DNA from: Amycolatopsis sp. WAC 01376
GTDB taxonomy: Bacteria; Actinomycetota; Actinomycetes; Mycobacteriales; Pseudonocardiaceae
DNA: 64,000 nucleotides
Direction of reading: 5' to 3'
Assembly (NCBI RefSeq): GCF_003947415.1
Contig: NZ_QHKL01000006.1
Coordinates: 620,001 to 684,000, forward strand
Each line of letters opens with the position of its first letter. The stretch's first letter is position 1. This document shows positions 29,112 through 37,771 of the stretch, one piece after another. The position numbers were made by a program, and so were the translations under genes. The notes beneath the pieces were generated by a model. That model was given only the letters and a program-made list of their open reading frames with translations. It did not search any database and was not told where the DNA came from.

Positions 29112-29561
29112 GTGAGTGACGCAGACGCCCGATGGCGCAACACCACGCACGACTGGGCCGGTTCGGTCGATGCCGAGCATTTGGCGCTGGTCCGCCCGAA
29201 CCCCGAAGAGTTCGCCCCCGGTGGAGTCGCGCACCTTGTCCTCGAAGTGCTTGCCTATGCGGCCGAGGAGGCCGAAAGCACGGGTGGCGGGCATGCCACC
29301 GTGACGGTCCACCCCGACGGTTCGGTCTCCGTGGCGGACGACGGACGAGGTACCGCCACCCGCGCGGACGGGAATGGCGGGTTCGTGAAGAAGCCGGTCA
29401 TGTCGACCAAGGATCTGCGCTTTTTCGACTTCCCCGCGCCGATCGCCGACGACGGTACGACCGGCACGACGGTGCGTTTCCTGCCAGGGGAGGAGATCGG
29501 CCCGATACGACTGCCGGAGGTCGACGGTTGGCCACACCTGAGGGTGGAGTGCGCCCGATGA
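29112..29561 (+). CDS. small GyrB-like GHKL protein, degenerate
   Basis: A 149-residue protein that aligns with the first half of the GyrB/ParE ATPase domain: RPNPEEFAPGGVAHLVLEVLAYAAEEA (compare RPGMYIG...GLHHLVYEVVDNSIDEA), then VTVHPDGSVSVADDGRGTATR and GTTVRFLPGEEIG. The N-box Glu is kept but the Mg-binding Asn becomes Tyr. The D-x-G-R-G box is kept. There is no transducer domain or DNA-cleavage part. It is probably a nucleotide-binding or regulatory remnant. GTG start; the next gene overlaps its stop. Confidence 0.65.
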   Translation: MSDADARWRNTTHDWAGSVDAEHLALVRPNPEEFAPGGVAHLVLEVLAYAAEEAESTGGGHATVTVHPDGSVSVADDGRGTATRADGNGGFVKKPVMSTKDLRFFDFPAPIADDGTTGTTVRFLPGEEIGPIRLPEVDGWPHLRVECAR

Positions 29562-30091
29562 GAAAGTGCCTGACAGCGGCGGCTTCGGTCCTGTTCCTGC
29601 TCGCGGGGTGCTCCGCCGAGCAAGAACAACCGCCCGCCAAACCCGTCTACGACCTCCCCGCCCGCGAGGTCCGCCCGGACGAGACCGCCCTGCACTTGCC
29701 ACCGGCGACGAACGGGGAGACCGAGTTCGCGGTGATCGGACTCGCCGCCGGGCTCCCCAGCCTCGCCGGCAGCCACGCCGAGTTCGACGCCAAGGGACAG
29801 TTCGTCCGGCTCCGGCTGGTGGTCACCGGGAAAGGTGTGTCCGGGATCCTCTTCGACACCCGGCGCCAGCAACTGGTGACCGATTCCGGCGCGGTGATCG
29901 CGGTCGACAACCAGGCGATGACGATCAAACGGCAGCCGGACAAGTTCGAGCTCGGGCGCGGCGTGCGGGTCGAGTTCGATCTCTACTTCGATCTCCCCAA
30001 GGAGGCGAAACCCGCGGCGCTGCGGGCTTTCGGCGGCCCGACGCTGACCGACATGAAGAACGTCACCGGCACGGACATCAAGCTGGGATGA
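29558..30091 (+). CDS. DUF4352-like lipoprotein
   Basis: A 177-residue secreted lipoprotein: a short signal peptide with lipobox LLAGC (Cys ~19), then a beta-sandwich with the DUF4352 rhythm (GQFVRLRLVVTGKG, then FDTRRQQLVTDSGAV, later GVRVEFDLYFDLP). Such domains are extracellular and of unknown function. The ATG overlaps the preceding stop (ATGA), so it is translated with the GyrB-like gene. A strong hairpin terminator follows directly. Confidence 0.75.
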   Translation: MRKCLTAAASVLFLLAGCSAEQEQPPAKPVYDLPAREVRPDETALHLPPATNGETEFAVIGLAAGLPSLAGSHAEFDAKGQFVRLRLVVTGKGVSGILFDTRRQQLVTDSGAVIAVDNQAMTIKRQPDKFELGRGVRVEFDLYFDLPKEAKPAALRAFGGPTLTDMKNVTGTDIKLG

Positions 30092-30127
30092 GAAAGGGCC
30101 CCGCCGCGAAAGCGACGGGGCCCTTTC
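30092..30127. terminator. bidirectional intrinsic terminator
   Basis: The arms GAAAGGGCCCCGCCGC (30092-30107) and GCGACGGGGCCCTTTC (30112-30127) pair with one mismatch around a 4-base loop GAAA. It begins one base after the lipoprotein stop and lies 8 bp from the convergent livF stop. Confidence 0.85.
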
Positions 30128-30135
30128 GAAAGGCG

Positions 30136-30849
30136 TCAGACGCCCAGGTCACCACCGAGGTAGGCGGCCCGCACCTGCGGGTCGTCCAGCAGCTCGGCAC
30201 CGCGGGCGCTCTTGACCACTTGACCGGTCTCCAGCACGTACGCGCGGTCGGAGAGTTTCAGCGCCTGTTGCGCGTTCTGCTCCACCAGCAGGACCGTGGT
30301 CCCACGCTTGTTGATCTCGCGGATGATGTCGAAGATCTGCGCGATCAGCATCGGCGCCAGACCCATGGACGGCTCGTCGAGCAGCAGCACCTTGGGCTTG
30401 GTCATCAGCGCGCGGCCGATGGCGATCATCTGCTGCTCGCCACCGGACATCGTGCCGCCGAACTGGGTCTTGCGTTCGTTGAGCCGCGGGAACAGCTCGT
30501 AGACCTCGTCGAGGTCGGCCTTCAGGTCGTCCTTGCGGGTGTAGGCACCCATCAGGAGGTTTTCCTGCACCGTCATACCGGGGAACACGCCCCGGCCTTC
30601 CGGTGACTGGCCGATCCCGAGTTCGACCCGTTTGTGACCGGGGGTCTTCGAGATGTCCTTGCCGTCGAAGAGGATCCGGCCGCTGGTGAGCGGACGCAGC
30701 CCCGAGATCGTCTTCAGCGTCGTGGTCTTGCCGGCGCCGTTGGCCCCGATGAGCGAAACGATCTCGCCCTCGCCGACCTCGATGGTCATTCCCTTGAGCG
30801 CGGCGATCTTCCCGTAGTGGACGTTGATGTCCTGAACCTCAAGAAGCAT
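30136..30849 (-). CDS. livF: branched-chain amino acid ABC transporter ATP-binding protein LivF
   Basis: A 237-residue ATPase. Walker A GANGAGKTT (~35-43), signature MSGGEQQMIAIGRAL, Walker B KVLLLDEPSMGLAP, and H-loop VLLVEQNAQQAL follow the LivF pattern. It powers high-affinity import of branched-chain amino acids or related ligands together with LivG. It is last in livKHMGF, overlapping livG by 11 bp. Confidence 0.93.
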   Translation of the reverse strand: MLLEVQDINVHYGKIAALKGMTIEVGEGEIVSLIGANGAGKTTTLKTISGLRPLTSGRILFDGKDISKTPGHKRVELGIGQSPEGRGVFPGMTVQENLLMGAYTRKDDLKADLDEVYELFPRLNERKTQFGGTMSGGEQQMIAIGRALMTKPKVLLLDEPSMGLAPMLIAQIFDIIREINKRGTTVLLVEQNAQQALKLSDRAYVLETGQVVKSARGAELLDDPQVRAAYLGGDLGV

Positions 30850-31612
30850 CTTCCGCCACCCCCAGGTAAGCCTCGATCACCTTCTGGTTGTTCTGCACCT
30901 CGTGGGGGAGCCCTTCTGCGATCTTCTGGCCGAAGTCGAGCACGGCCAGCCGGTCGCTGATGTGCATGACCAGGCTCATGTCGTGCTCGATGAGCAGCAC
31001 GGTACGGCCGTCGTCACGGATCTTGCGGATCAGCTGCTGCAGCGAGTTCTTCTCCGCCGGGTTCATCCCGGCGGCGGGCTCGTCGAGCAGCAGCAGCTTC
31101 GGGTCGGTCGCGAGCGCACGCGCGATCTCCAGACGGCGCTGGTCGCCGTAGGAGAGGTTCTTCGCGGTGTTGTTCTCGACCCGGCCGATCCCGACGAAGT
31201 CCAGCAGCTCCCTCGCCAGCTCGCGGCCCCGCTTCTCTTCGCTGCGGTGCCTCGGCAGGCCGAGTGTCGCCGAAATCGCGCCGGTCTTGTGGTGCGAATC
31301 GGCACCGACCATCACGTTCTCGAGCGCCGACATGTTGTGGAACAGCCGGATGTTCTGGAACGTGCGCGCGATCCCGGCCTGGTTGATCTTGAACCGCTTC
31401 GTCCCGTCGACCCGGGTGTCGCCGAAGCGCACCTGGCCTTCGGTCGGCCGGTAGACGCCGGTGACCACGTTGAACACGGTGGTCTTTCCCGCGCCGTTCG
31501 GGCCGATCAGGGCGAAGATCTCACCCTGGTTGATGGTGAGGTTGACTTCCTTCAGGGCCGTGACACCGCCGAAGCGCATCGTCACGTTGTCGAACTCGAG
31601 CAGTGCGCTCAT
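30839..31612 (-). CDS. livG: branched-chain amino acid ABC transporter ATP-binding protein LivG
   Basis: A 257-residue ATPase. The ATG at 31612 gives MSALLEFDNVTMRFGGVTAL. It has Walker A GPNGAGKTTVFN, the LivG-specific TFQNIRLFHNMSALENV loop, signature LSYGDQRRLEIARALA and Walker B LLLLDEPAAGMNP. The start overlaps the livM stop by 4 bp. Confidence 0.93.
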   Translation of the reverse strand: MSALLEFDNVTMRFGGVTALKEVNLTINQGEIFALIGPNGAGKTTVFNVVTGVYRPTEGQVRFGDTRVDGTKRFKINQAGIARTFQNIRLFHNMSALENVMVGADSHHKTGAISATLGLPRHRSEEKRGRELARELLDFVGIGRVENNTAKNLSYGDQRRLEIARALATDPKLLLLDEPAAGMNPAEKNSLQQLIRKIRDDGRTVLLIEHDMSLVMHISDRLAVLDFGQKIAEGLPHEVQNNQKVIEAYLGVAEDAS

Positions 31613-32739
31613 TTCGTCACCTCCGCCGAAGCCTCGGAATCCGGACCCGCGACTTCGGCGCCCATGGCACCCATCCCGCCCGTTCCTTCGTGTAGTTCCG
31701 CCTTGCGCTGCCGCGAAGGCAGCAGACCCTCCGGCCGCAGCGCCATCATCAGCACCAGCACACCACCGAAGATCAGGATGCGGTACTCGGACAGGAACCG
31801 GAACCGCTCCGGAAGCCAGGCCACCAGGAAGGCGCCGAGCATGACACCGGGCAGGTTGCCCGCACCACCGAGCACCACGGCCGCGAGGATGGTCGCGGAC
31901 AGGATGAACGGGAAGTTGTTCGGCTCGATGAAGACGGCCTTGCTGGCGTAGATCACACCGGCCATACCGCCGAGCATGGCGCCGATGGCGAACGCCAGCA
32001 GTTTGAACTTGAACGTCGGGACGCCCATCAACTCGGCGGCGTCCTCGTCCTCGCGGATGGCCGCCCACGCCCGTCCGACGCGGCTCTTGTGCAGCCGTAC
32101 CGAGAAGATGATCGCGATCACGATCGCCGCGAGGATCAGGTAGTAGTACGGCGCCGGGTCGAGCAGGAACTCGGTCCCGAACATCGGCTCCGGGTGCGGG
32201 ATGTTGGTGATACCGCGGGCGCCACCGATGGCGTCGGTGTTCGTCGCGGTGATCCGGACGATCTCACCGAAGCCGAGGGTCACGATGGCCAGGTAGTCAC
32301 CGCGCAGCCGGAGCGTCGGAGCGCCGAGGATCACCCCCGACATCGCCGCCAGGAAGATGCCGAGCACGAGCGTGCCCCAGAATCCCCAGCCGTGCAGGGT
32401 GCCCATCACGGCGAGCGTGTAGGCGCCGATCGCGAAGAACGCGACGAAACCGAGGTCGAGCATGCCCGCGTGACCGACGACGATGTTCAGGCCGATCGCC
32501 AGCAGGATGTACACCCCGACCGGGAAGATCAGGACCGTGGTCCAGTCCGATTCCGGCGACATGATCGAGCCGATCGCCGGCGCGGGAAGGATCAGTGCGC
32601 CGATGATCAGGGCAAGGTACACGCCATAACGTTGCCAATGCGGGGCGCGTGCCCACCAATCCCGCATGCCGTCGACGGGGTGAAACCCGGCGCGCGCGGG
32701 CTTTCCGTTTTCTGTAGACACTTCTTCGTTGCCCTTCAT
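31609..32739 (-). CDS. livM: branched-chain amino acid ABC transporter permease LivM
   Basis: A 376-residue membrane protein with about nine helices. The LivM motif GHAGMLDLGFVAFFAIGAYT and the ATPase-contact loop RAWAAIREDEDAAELMGV are present. There is an extra ~35-residue hydrophilic N-terminus and a Gly/Met/Glu-rich C-terminal tail. It overlaps livH by 4 bp. Confidence 0.92.
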   Translation of the reverse strand: MKGNEEVSTENGKPARAGFHPVDGMRDWWARAPHWQRYGVYLALIIGALILPAPAIGSIMSPESDWTTVLIFPVGVYILLAIGLNIVVGHAGMLDLGFVAFFAIGAYTLAVMGTLHGWGFWGTLVLGIFLAAMSGVILGAPTLRLRGDYLAIVTLGFGEIVRITATNTDAIGGARGITNIPHPEPMFGTEFLLDPAPYYYLILAAIVIAIIFSVRLHKSRVGRAWAAIREDEDAAELMGVPTFKFKLLAFAIGAMLGGMAGVIYASKAVFIEPNNFPFILSATILAAVVLGGAGNLPGVMLGAFLVAWLPERFRFLSEYRILIFGGVLVLMMALRPEGLLPSRQRKAELHEGTGGMGAMGAEVAGPDSEASAEVTK

Positions 32740-33707
32740 GCGCGTGCCCGCTGCAGCGATTCACCGAGGATGCCGGTGGGTCGGAACATCAGGACCAGCA
32801 CCAAAACCACGAAGGCGGTGACGTCCTTCCAAGCTGAACCGAAGAAGATGGAACTCCAGTTCTCCACCAGGCCGAGCACGATGCCACCGAGTAGGGCACC
32901 GCGCAGGTTGCCGATACCGCCGAGCACGGCCGCGGTGAACGCCTTGATGCCGAGGAGGAAGCCGATGCGGTAATCGGTGTTCTCGTACTCCATGACGTAC
33001 AGCGCCGCGGCGACACCGGCCATCGCGCCACCGAGCAGGAAGGTGAGACGCACGATCTTGTCGATGCTGACGCCCATCAGCACGGCGGCTTCGGGATCCT
33101 GCGCCGTGGCGCGGATACCTCGGCCGATGCGGGTGCGGCTGACCAGCTGGTCGAGGACGACCATCATGATCACGGCACCGACGACGACGAACACGTGGTC
33201 CGTGCGGACCACACCGTTGCCGATGTGGAACAGCGGGTCGTGCGGGATGAACCGCGGCGCGTTCTGTTGCACACGGCCGGATTTGTCCGTGATCCATTCG
33301 ATGATCTCGAGGCCGAACAGCTCCTGCAGGAACAGCGAGGCGCCGATGGCGGAGATCAGGGCGGCGAGCCGGGTCGCGCCCTTCTTGCGGAGCGGCCGGT
33401 ACGCCACTTGCTCCAGCAGGACCGCCGCACCGCCGGACACGGCGGCCGAAGCGATGATGATCAGCAGCAGTACCGCGATCATCCCGAACACGCCGAGCGT
33501 GATCGGGGCGGTGCCGCCCGCGATGGTGATCAGGACGAACAGGGACGTGACCGTCCCGATCATGAAGATTTCGGAATGCGCGAAGTTGATGAGCCGGAGT
33601 ACGCCGTAGACCATTGTGTAGCCGAGGGCGATGAGGGCGTAGATGCTTCCGGCGACCAGTCCGCCGATGGTGCTACCGAGGAACTGGGCTTGCAGATCTT
33701 GAAGCAT
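32736..33707 (-). CDS. livH: branched-chain amino acid ABC transporter permease LivH
   Basis: A 323-residue membrane protein. GGLVAGSIYALIALGYTMVYGVLRLINFAH is the LivH N-terminal signature, and GRGIRATAQDPEAAVLMGV the cytoplasmic EAA-like loop. The ATG at 33707 lies 114 bp after livK, with a hairpin between. Confidence 0.92.
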   Translation of the reverse strand: MLQDLQAQFLGSTIGGLVAGSIYALIALGYTMVYGVLRLINFAHSEIFMIGTVTSLFVLITIAGGTAPITLGVFGMIAVLLLIIIASAAVSGGAAVLLEQVAYRPLRKKGATRLAALISAIGASLFLQELFGLEIIEWITDKSGRVQQNAPRFIPHDPLFHIGNGVVRTDHVFVVVGAVIMMVVLDQLVSRTRIGRGIRATAQDPEAAVLMGVSIDKIVRLTFLLGGAMAGVAAALYVMEYENTDYRIGFLLGIKAFTAAVLGGIGNLRGALLGGIVLGLVENWSSIFFGSAWKDVTAFVVLVLVLMFRPTGILGESLQRARA

Positions 33708-33758
33708 GACGTGGATGCCTTACGGGACGGGGCGAGGATTTCTTTCGCCACATTTGCG

Positions 33759-33798
33759 GGAAGCGGGGGTGCTGTGTTCGCACAGCGCCCCCGCTTCC
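33759..33798 (-). terminator. intra-operon hairpin between livK and livH
   Basis: The arms GGAAGCGGGGGTGCTGTG and CACAGCGCCCCCGCTTCC pair over 18 bp with one G/T-type mismatch around the loop TTCG (CGAA on the transcribed leftward strand, a stable GNRA-like closing). It follows the livK stop by 23 bp and precedes livH. It should reduce read-through, giving more binding protein than permease, and stabilise the livK message. Confidence 0.75.
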
Positions 33799-33821
33799 GT
33801 TAGGTGTTCCTATCTGCTCCG

Positions 33822-34985
33822 TCAGCCGTTGAGCTTGGCTTCGGTCGAGACGCCGAGGTTCTTGAGGACGCCACCGGTGACCTGGTAGATGTTGATCGCG
33901 TCCGTCGACGGTTCGCCGTTCTCCTTGAACTTGATCTGCTTCGAGGCACCCTTGAAGTCGATCGTCTTGAGGGCCTCGTTGATCTTCTCCGAGGTGGTGG
34001 CCCCCGCCTTGACCGCGTTGATGATGGCGGTCGCGGCGTCGTAGCCCTCGCTCGAGTAGATCGCCGGGTCGACGTTGTACGCGGCCTTGTACTTGGTGCT
34101 GAACTCGTCGGTGGAGCCGGCGTCCGGGATGTTGCAGGGGCAGCCGACGACGGCCTTCTCGGCGGCCGCGGCACCCGCACCGCTGACCAGCTGGGCGTCG
34201 AGCGAACCGTCACCGGTGGCGAAGGTGGCGGTCACGCCGCCGTCACGCAGCTGCTTGAGCAGACGGCCACCCTGGGCGTAGTAGCCACCGAAGAGGATGA
34301 TGTCCGGGTTCGCGGCCTTGACCTTCTGCACGGTCGAGGAATAGTCCGACGCGTCCTTGGCGAACTTGTCGCGCTCGGCCGGGACGTTCTTCTCCTTCAA
34401 GGTCTTCTCGAAGTTGTCGGCCAGGCCGACACTGTATTCCTGGTCGTCCGAGATGATGTAGGCCTTCTTGGGCGACTTCGCCGTGATGAGGAAGTTGGCG
34501 ATGGCCGGGCCCTGGCTGGCGTCGCTCGCGACGACGCGGTGCCAGTACTTCCATCCGTTCGAGGACAGACCCGCGTTGGTGGCCGACGGCGAGACGCTCG
34601 GGATCTTGTTCTGCTCCAGCTGTCCGCCGATGGCCTTCGACTCACCGGAGAAGGCCGGGCCGATCAGCGCGGTGATCTTGTCCTGGCCGACGGCGGTCGC
34701 GATCAGCGACGTCGCCTGCTCGGGCTTGCCCTGGCTGTCGTACTCCTTCAGTTCCAGCTTCGTCGCCGGGTTCGTCTTGTTGTACTCGTCGATAGCGAGC
34801 TTCGCGCCGTTGCGGGGCGGGATCACGATCCCGGAGTTCTCACCGGTGAGGTCACCCATGAACCCGATCTTCAGCGTGCTGCTGTCACCGCTGCCGGACG
34901 AGCTGCTGCCGCCGGCACAGCCCGCCAGCGCCAGCGACGCAGCCGCCGCGACGGCGAAAACCCGTCCAAAACGCACTCCTGACAC
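33822..34985 (-). CDS. livK: branched-chain amino acid ABC transporter binding lipoprotein LivK
   Basis: A 387-residue family-4 periplasmic-type binding protein. The signal peptide ends in lipobox LALAGC, followed by a Ser/Gly linker. The mature protein starts LKIGFMGDLTGENSGIVIPP and contains ALIGPAFSGESKAIGG, AYIISDDQEYSVGLADNF and SSEGYDAATAIINAV. GGGAGG lies 6 bases before the GTG at 34985. It opens the livKHMGF operon and presents the ligand at the membrane surface. Confidence 0.93.
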   Translation of the reverse strand: MSGVRFGRVFAVAAAASLALAGCAGGSSSSGSGDSSTLKIGFMGDLTGENSGIVIPPRNGAKLAIDEYNKTNPATKLELKEYDSQGKPEQATSLIATAVGQDKITALIGPAFSGESKAIGGQLEQNKIPSVSPSATNAGLSSNGWKYWHRVVASDASQGPAIANFLITAKSPKKAYIISDDQEYSVGLADNFEKTLKEKNVPAERDKFAKDASDYSSTVQKVKAANPDIILFGGYYAQGGRLLKQLRDGGVTATFATGDGSLDAQLVSGAGAAAAEKAVVGCPCNIPDAGSTDEFSTKYKAAYNVDPAIYSSEGYDAATAIINAVKAGATTSEKINEALKTIDFKGASKQIKFKENGEPSTDAINIYQVTGGVLKNLGVSTEAKLNG

Positions 34986-35440
34986 CGACTACCTCCCATG
35001 ACCAACCAGCCGCCGGTAGGCGTTGCCCCCGACACAGGGGCTAGGTTAGGGCAGGAAGATATCCCCCTACGCCATGATCTGCCCAGACGCCCATCACTCT
35101 GTGTCCACATCGTGACGGTCGAAACCAGAACGAATTGCACGAAAAGGCGAATGTTGCCGGTTGGCGAGTCTCCGCTGGTCACGCTGGGGATTCACCGGTA
35201 CCACGTCGATCATGCTCGTGGGTAATGATCATGTTTCGGCCGCGTATCTTGCGCTTTTTCAGCACCTTCGTGGGCGGCCGTTCGTCGTAGCAATGCTGCC
35301 CCAAAGGGCGTCAACCGTGCCCCCGCTTCTCTTGCGCGTGACAACCGATGGTTGTCGTCGCGATCCGAACGGCTGTTGGATCTCGGCCCTGACCTCGCGA
35401 TTAGCTGTTCCCAGAGCCGAAAACGAGGACAGGGGAGAAC
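34986..35440. other. gene-free divergent region upstream of liv operon
   Basis: 455 bp between the divergent livK and hydrolase genes. It must hold both promoters. Several short AT-rich patches (35060-35160 and 35215-35260) are candidates. No repeat, riboswitch or credible small gene was recognised; short open frames here lack a ribosome binding site. Confidence 0.5.
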
Positions 35441-36259
35441 ATGACGATGAGCGTCGAAGCGATCGAAGGCGTGGCCGCGGGAGTTCCGTTCGTGGCGTTG
35501 CCGCCGTCGGACCGGGAGCGCCCGGCGCCGTTGGTGCTGACCTGGCATTTGCTGGGCGCGCCGTTCAGTGAGGCGGCCATGGCGGCGGCGCTGCCCATGC
35601 GGGGACTGCACGCGTGGCGCGTGCACCTCGGGTTGCCACTGACCGGGAAACGGTTTCCCGAAGGCGGTTTCGAGGGGTTCTTCCGCCTCGCGAGCGAGGA
35701 CAACGTGCTCAACGTCGTCGAACCGCTCACCAAGCAGGTCGAGGCGGAGTTCCCGGCGGCGGTGGCGGAGCTGCGCTCGCGCTTGTCCATTGAGGACGGT
35801 CCGGTCGGGCTGGTCGGCGGTTCGCAGGGTGGCGCGGTCGCACTGCAGATGCTGACCCACGCCGAGATCGAGGTGGCGGCGGCCGCGCTGGTGAATCCGG
35901 TGACGCAGCTGGCGCCGGTGATCGCGGCGAACGAACGGGTCTACGACATCACCTACCACTGGTCGGACCGGTCCCGCGCGGTCGCGAACGAGTACGACTA
36001 CGTGCGGCGGGCCGAGGAACTGACCGCGCCGGTGCTGCTCGTCATCGGCGAGGAGGACGACGTCTCGATCACCGAACCGGCCGAAGCCCTGCACAAGGCG
36101 TTGGGGGAGCGGCGATCCGAACTCGTCACCATCTCCGGGATGGCGCATGGGTTCGCCGAGGCGCCCGGCCTCGAACCCGCTCCGCAGACGGAACACGCGA
36201 AGCTGGTCGACGCCGAGCTCACGCGCTGGTTCGCCCGGCACCTAGGCGTTGTCCGGTGA
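35441..36259 (+). CDS. alpha/beta hydrolase
   Basis: A 272-residue serine hydrolase. The nucleophile elbow is GGSQGGAVALQML (Ser ~129), the acid is in VLLVIGEEDDVSI, and the His in ISGMAHGFAEAPG, in canonical order and spacing. It belongs to the dienelactone-hydrolase/esterase-like group. GGGGAGAAC precedes the ATG, which may be read at 35441 or 35447. It stands alone, convergent with the LysR gene; substrate unknown. Confidence 0.82.
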   Translation: MTMSVEAIEGVAAGVPFVALPPSDRERPAPLVLTWHLLGAPFSEAAMAAALPMRGLHAWRVHLGLPLTGKRFPEGGFEGFFRLASEDNVLNVVEPLTKQVEAEFPAAVAELRSRLSIEDGPVGLVGGSQGGAVALQMLTHAEIEVAAAALVNPVTQLAPVIAANERVYDITYHWSDRSRAVANEYDYVRRAEELTAPVLLVIGEEDDVSITEPAEALHKALGERRSELVTISGMAHGFAEAPGLEPAPQTEHAKLVDAELTRWFARHLGVVR

Positions 36260-36390
36260 GTCTGGTCGATGGGCTTCGTGATCCAGGTGGTTCCTGGCGG
36301 TGTGGGCGGATCGCCCTCGTACCGGGTTGTACTCGGGCGCATTCGCCCGTGCCGTCAGGGACCGCCTGGGCGCGAAGACCGCGACCGGAC

Positions 36391-37350
36391 TCACCGGGCA
36401 GCGCCTAGCTGCCTGAGGTCGTCGTCCGGCAGCCAGGATCGCGCGGGATCGTAGGTGCACCAACCTTCTTCGTGGCTGGTCCGGCCGGCGAGCGCCAGCA
36501 GGCGCCGCAGGGCCGGGCCTTCGCCGCGCCGCCACACCACCGACCACGGGAACAACGGCGACGGCTCGAAGGGCAGGACGCGCAGATTGAGATCGGAGGC
36601 GAGGTCCATGTCCGCGCCGGCAAGGGTCACCCGCTGCTTCCCGTAACGGGTCTGTTCCAGTGTGTGCCGGAGGTCGTAACTGACCCCGGAGTCGTCGATC
36701 GGGACGTCGAATTCTTTGCATAGGCGTTGCAAATAAGAAAGCCATTCGATCGGCCCGCCCAATTGCGGAATCCAGATACCGTCGTTCCGCAGATCCGACA
36801 GTTTCAGCGTTTCGTTGCTCGCCAGCGGATGTTCCGGGGCGAGAAGGGCGACCAGCGGTTCGAGCCGGACGAGCCGGTGCTCGAGTTCCGCGGGCACCTC
36901 GCGGCCGAGGTCCGCGACCCGGCCGAACGCGAGGTCGATCTCGCCGCGGACCAGCGGGTCGAGGGCATTGGCCAGCCCACGCCCGGCGACACGCTCGACC
37001 GCCAGGGCCGGGTCGCGCTCGGCGATGCGCCGCAGCATGAACAAGGGGGACAGTCGCGGGTCGATGACGTCGAGACGTGGCGGGCGGTCCTGCAGGCCCA
37101 TCGCGGCGACGGCGGCGTCCGCGGCCCGGATCAGCTCGCGCGCGTGCGGGAGGAACCGGTCACCATCGGAGGTCAGTTCGACGGACCGGTTGGTGCGCCT
37201 GAAGAGCTGGACCGACAGGGCGTCCTCGAGCTTCCGGATCCGCTTCGACAGCGCCTGCTGGGTGAGGAACAGAGATTCTGCCGCGCGACCGAAATGGCCG
37301 TGGTCGGCGGCGGCGGCGAACGCCCGCACCTGAGCCGTGTCGAGATCCAC
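36391..37350 (-). CDS. LysR-family transcriptional regulator
   Basis: A 319-residue regulator. The winged helix reads LDTAQVRAFAAAADHGHFGRAAE and LTQQALSKRIRKLEDALSVQLFRRT, and the effector domain has the usual two lobes. Start at GTG 37350 gives the family-typical (M)DLDTAQVRAF. An in-frame ATG at 37380 lies inside a palindromic repeat and would add MKGSFTYFEV. It has a 458-bp gap full of palindromes upstream. Target unknown. Confidence 0.85.
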   Translation of the reverse strand: MDLDTAQVRAFAAAADHGHFGRAAESLFLTQQALSKRIRKLEDALSVQLFRRTNRSVELTSDGDRFLPHARELIRAADAAVAAMGLQDRPPRLDVIDPRLSPLFMLRRIAERDPALAVERVAGRGLANALDPLVRGEIDLAFGRVADLGREVPAELEHRLVRLEPLVALLAPEHPLASNETLKLSDLRNDGIWIPQLGGPIEWLSYLQRLCKEFDVPIDDSGVSYDLRHTLEQTRYGKQRVTLAGADMDLASDLNLRVLPFEPSPLFPWSVVWRRGEGPALRRLLALAGRTSHEEGWCTYDPARSWLPDDDLRQLGAAR

Positions 37351-37359
37351 GACCTCAAA

Positions 37360-37384
37360 GTACGTGAAGGACCCCTTCATGTAC
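37360..37384. repeat. palindrome at the 5' end of the LysR gene
   Basis: GTACGTGAAGG and CCTTCATGTAC are complementary except for one base around a 3-base centre. The same arm word occurs at 26538-26577. It lies 10 bp upstream of the chosen LysR start and includes the alternative ATG at 37380, so it could influence that gene's translation. Confidence 0.65.
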
Positions 37385-37431
37385 CTGGGCCGTGTCCTGC
37401 AAGTCATGTTCGCGGTCTTCGCGCGGTGACG

Positions 37432-37545
37432 GTGTGGATTTCGGGTCATCCAACGCACCAAAATCCACACAGCCAGCGACGACCCTGACAGCGAGCGAGC
37501 GGTGTGTGGATATAGGGACACTCAACGTCCCTATATCCACACACC
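37432..37545. repeat. two adjacent palindromes with TGTGGAT arms
   Basis: GTGTGGATTT (37432-37441) pairs with AAATCCACAC (37461-37470). GGTGTGTGGATATAGGGAC (37501-37519) pairs perfectly over 19 bp with 37527-37545 around the loop ACTCAAC. The second loop resembles the loop CTTCAAC of the 10150-10204 palindrome. Confidence 0.7.
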
Positions 37546-37547
37546 CC

Positions 37548-37629
37548 GCCCGCCGGGAACGCGACACCAAAGGTCCCCCGCTCCCTTTTCGCAGGTCAGC
37601 ACGGCAGGCGATATTCGCAGGACACCGCC
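37548..37629. repeat. dispersed repeat, copy B (82 bp)
   Basis: This is the second copy of the element at 2296-2378, with the same first 21 bases and about 80% of bases shared by eye. It starts 3 bp after the 19-bp palindrome. At 37638-37653 the short palindrome ATGAAGG-CC-CCTTCAT follows. Confidence 0.6.
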
Positions 37630-37700
37630 TAGGCGCAATGAAGGCCCCTTCATGTACTTCCGGCACGGACCTGGCGCCCCGGCGTCGACCTTCGGACGTA

Positions 37701-37747
37701 GTGAGGGCCTCCTTGCCTACCCTCAAGGTAGTGAAGGAGGCCCTCAC
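37701..37747. repeat. nested palindrome of the GTGAGGGCCTCCTT type
   Basis: GTGAGGGCCTCCTT (37701-37714) pairs with AAGGAGGCCCTCAC (37734-37747). An inner CTAC/GTAG stem is at 37717-37720 and 37728-37731. The arm resembles that of 26365-26419. Confidence 0.65.
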
Positions 37748-37771
37748 GGACTTCCAGTCGGCAGCCGCCTA

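Noticed and set aside
34998..35225. 75-codon frame beginning at the livK leader
   Set aside because: The ATG lies opposite the livK ribosome binding site, without its own binding site, and the product has no recognisable features.
35161..35571. 136-codon frame in the gap upstream of the hydrolase
   Set aside because: Overlaps the start of a solid hydrolase gene in another frame, has no Shine-Dalgarno and no domain.
36391..37521. Longer LysR reading starting at 37521 or 37380
   Set aside because: The added residues come from a palindrome and have no family match. The GTG at 37350 gives the conserved LysR start.
37355..37747. Frames across the palindrome-rich gap encoding MKGSF-type peptides
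   Set aside because: They arise from the repeated ATGAAGG palindrome arms; the remainder is low-quality sequence without domains.
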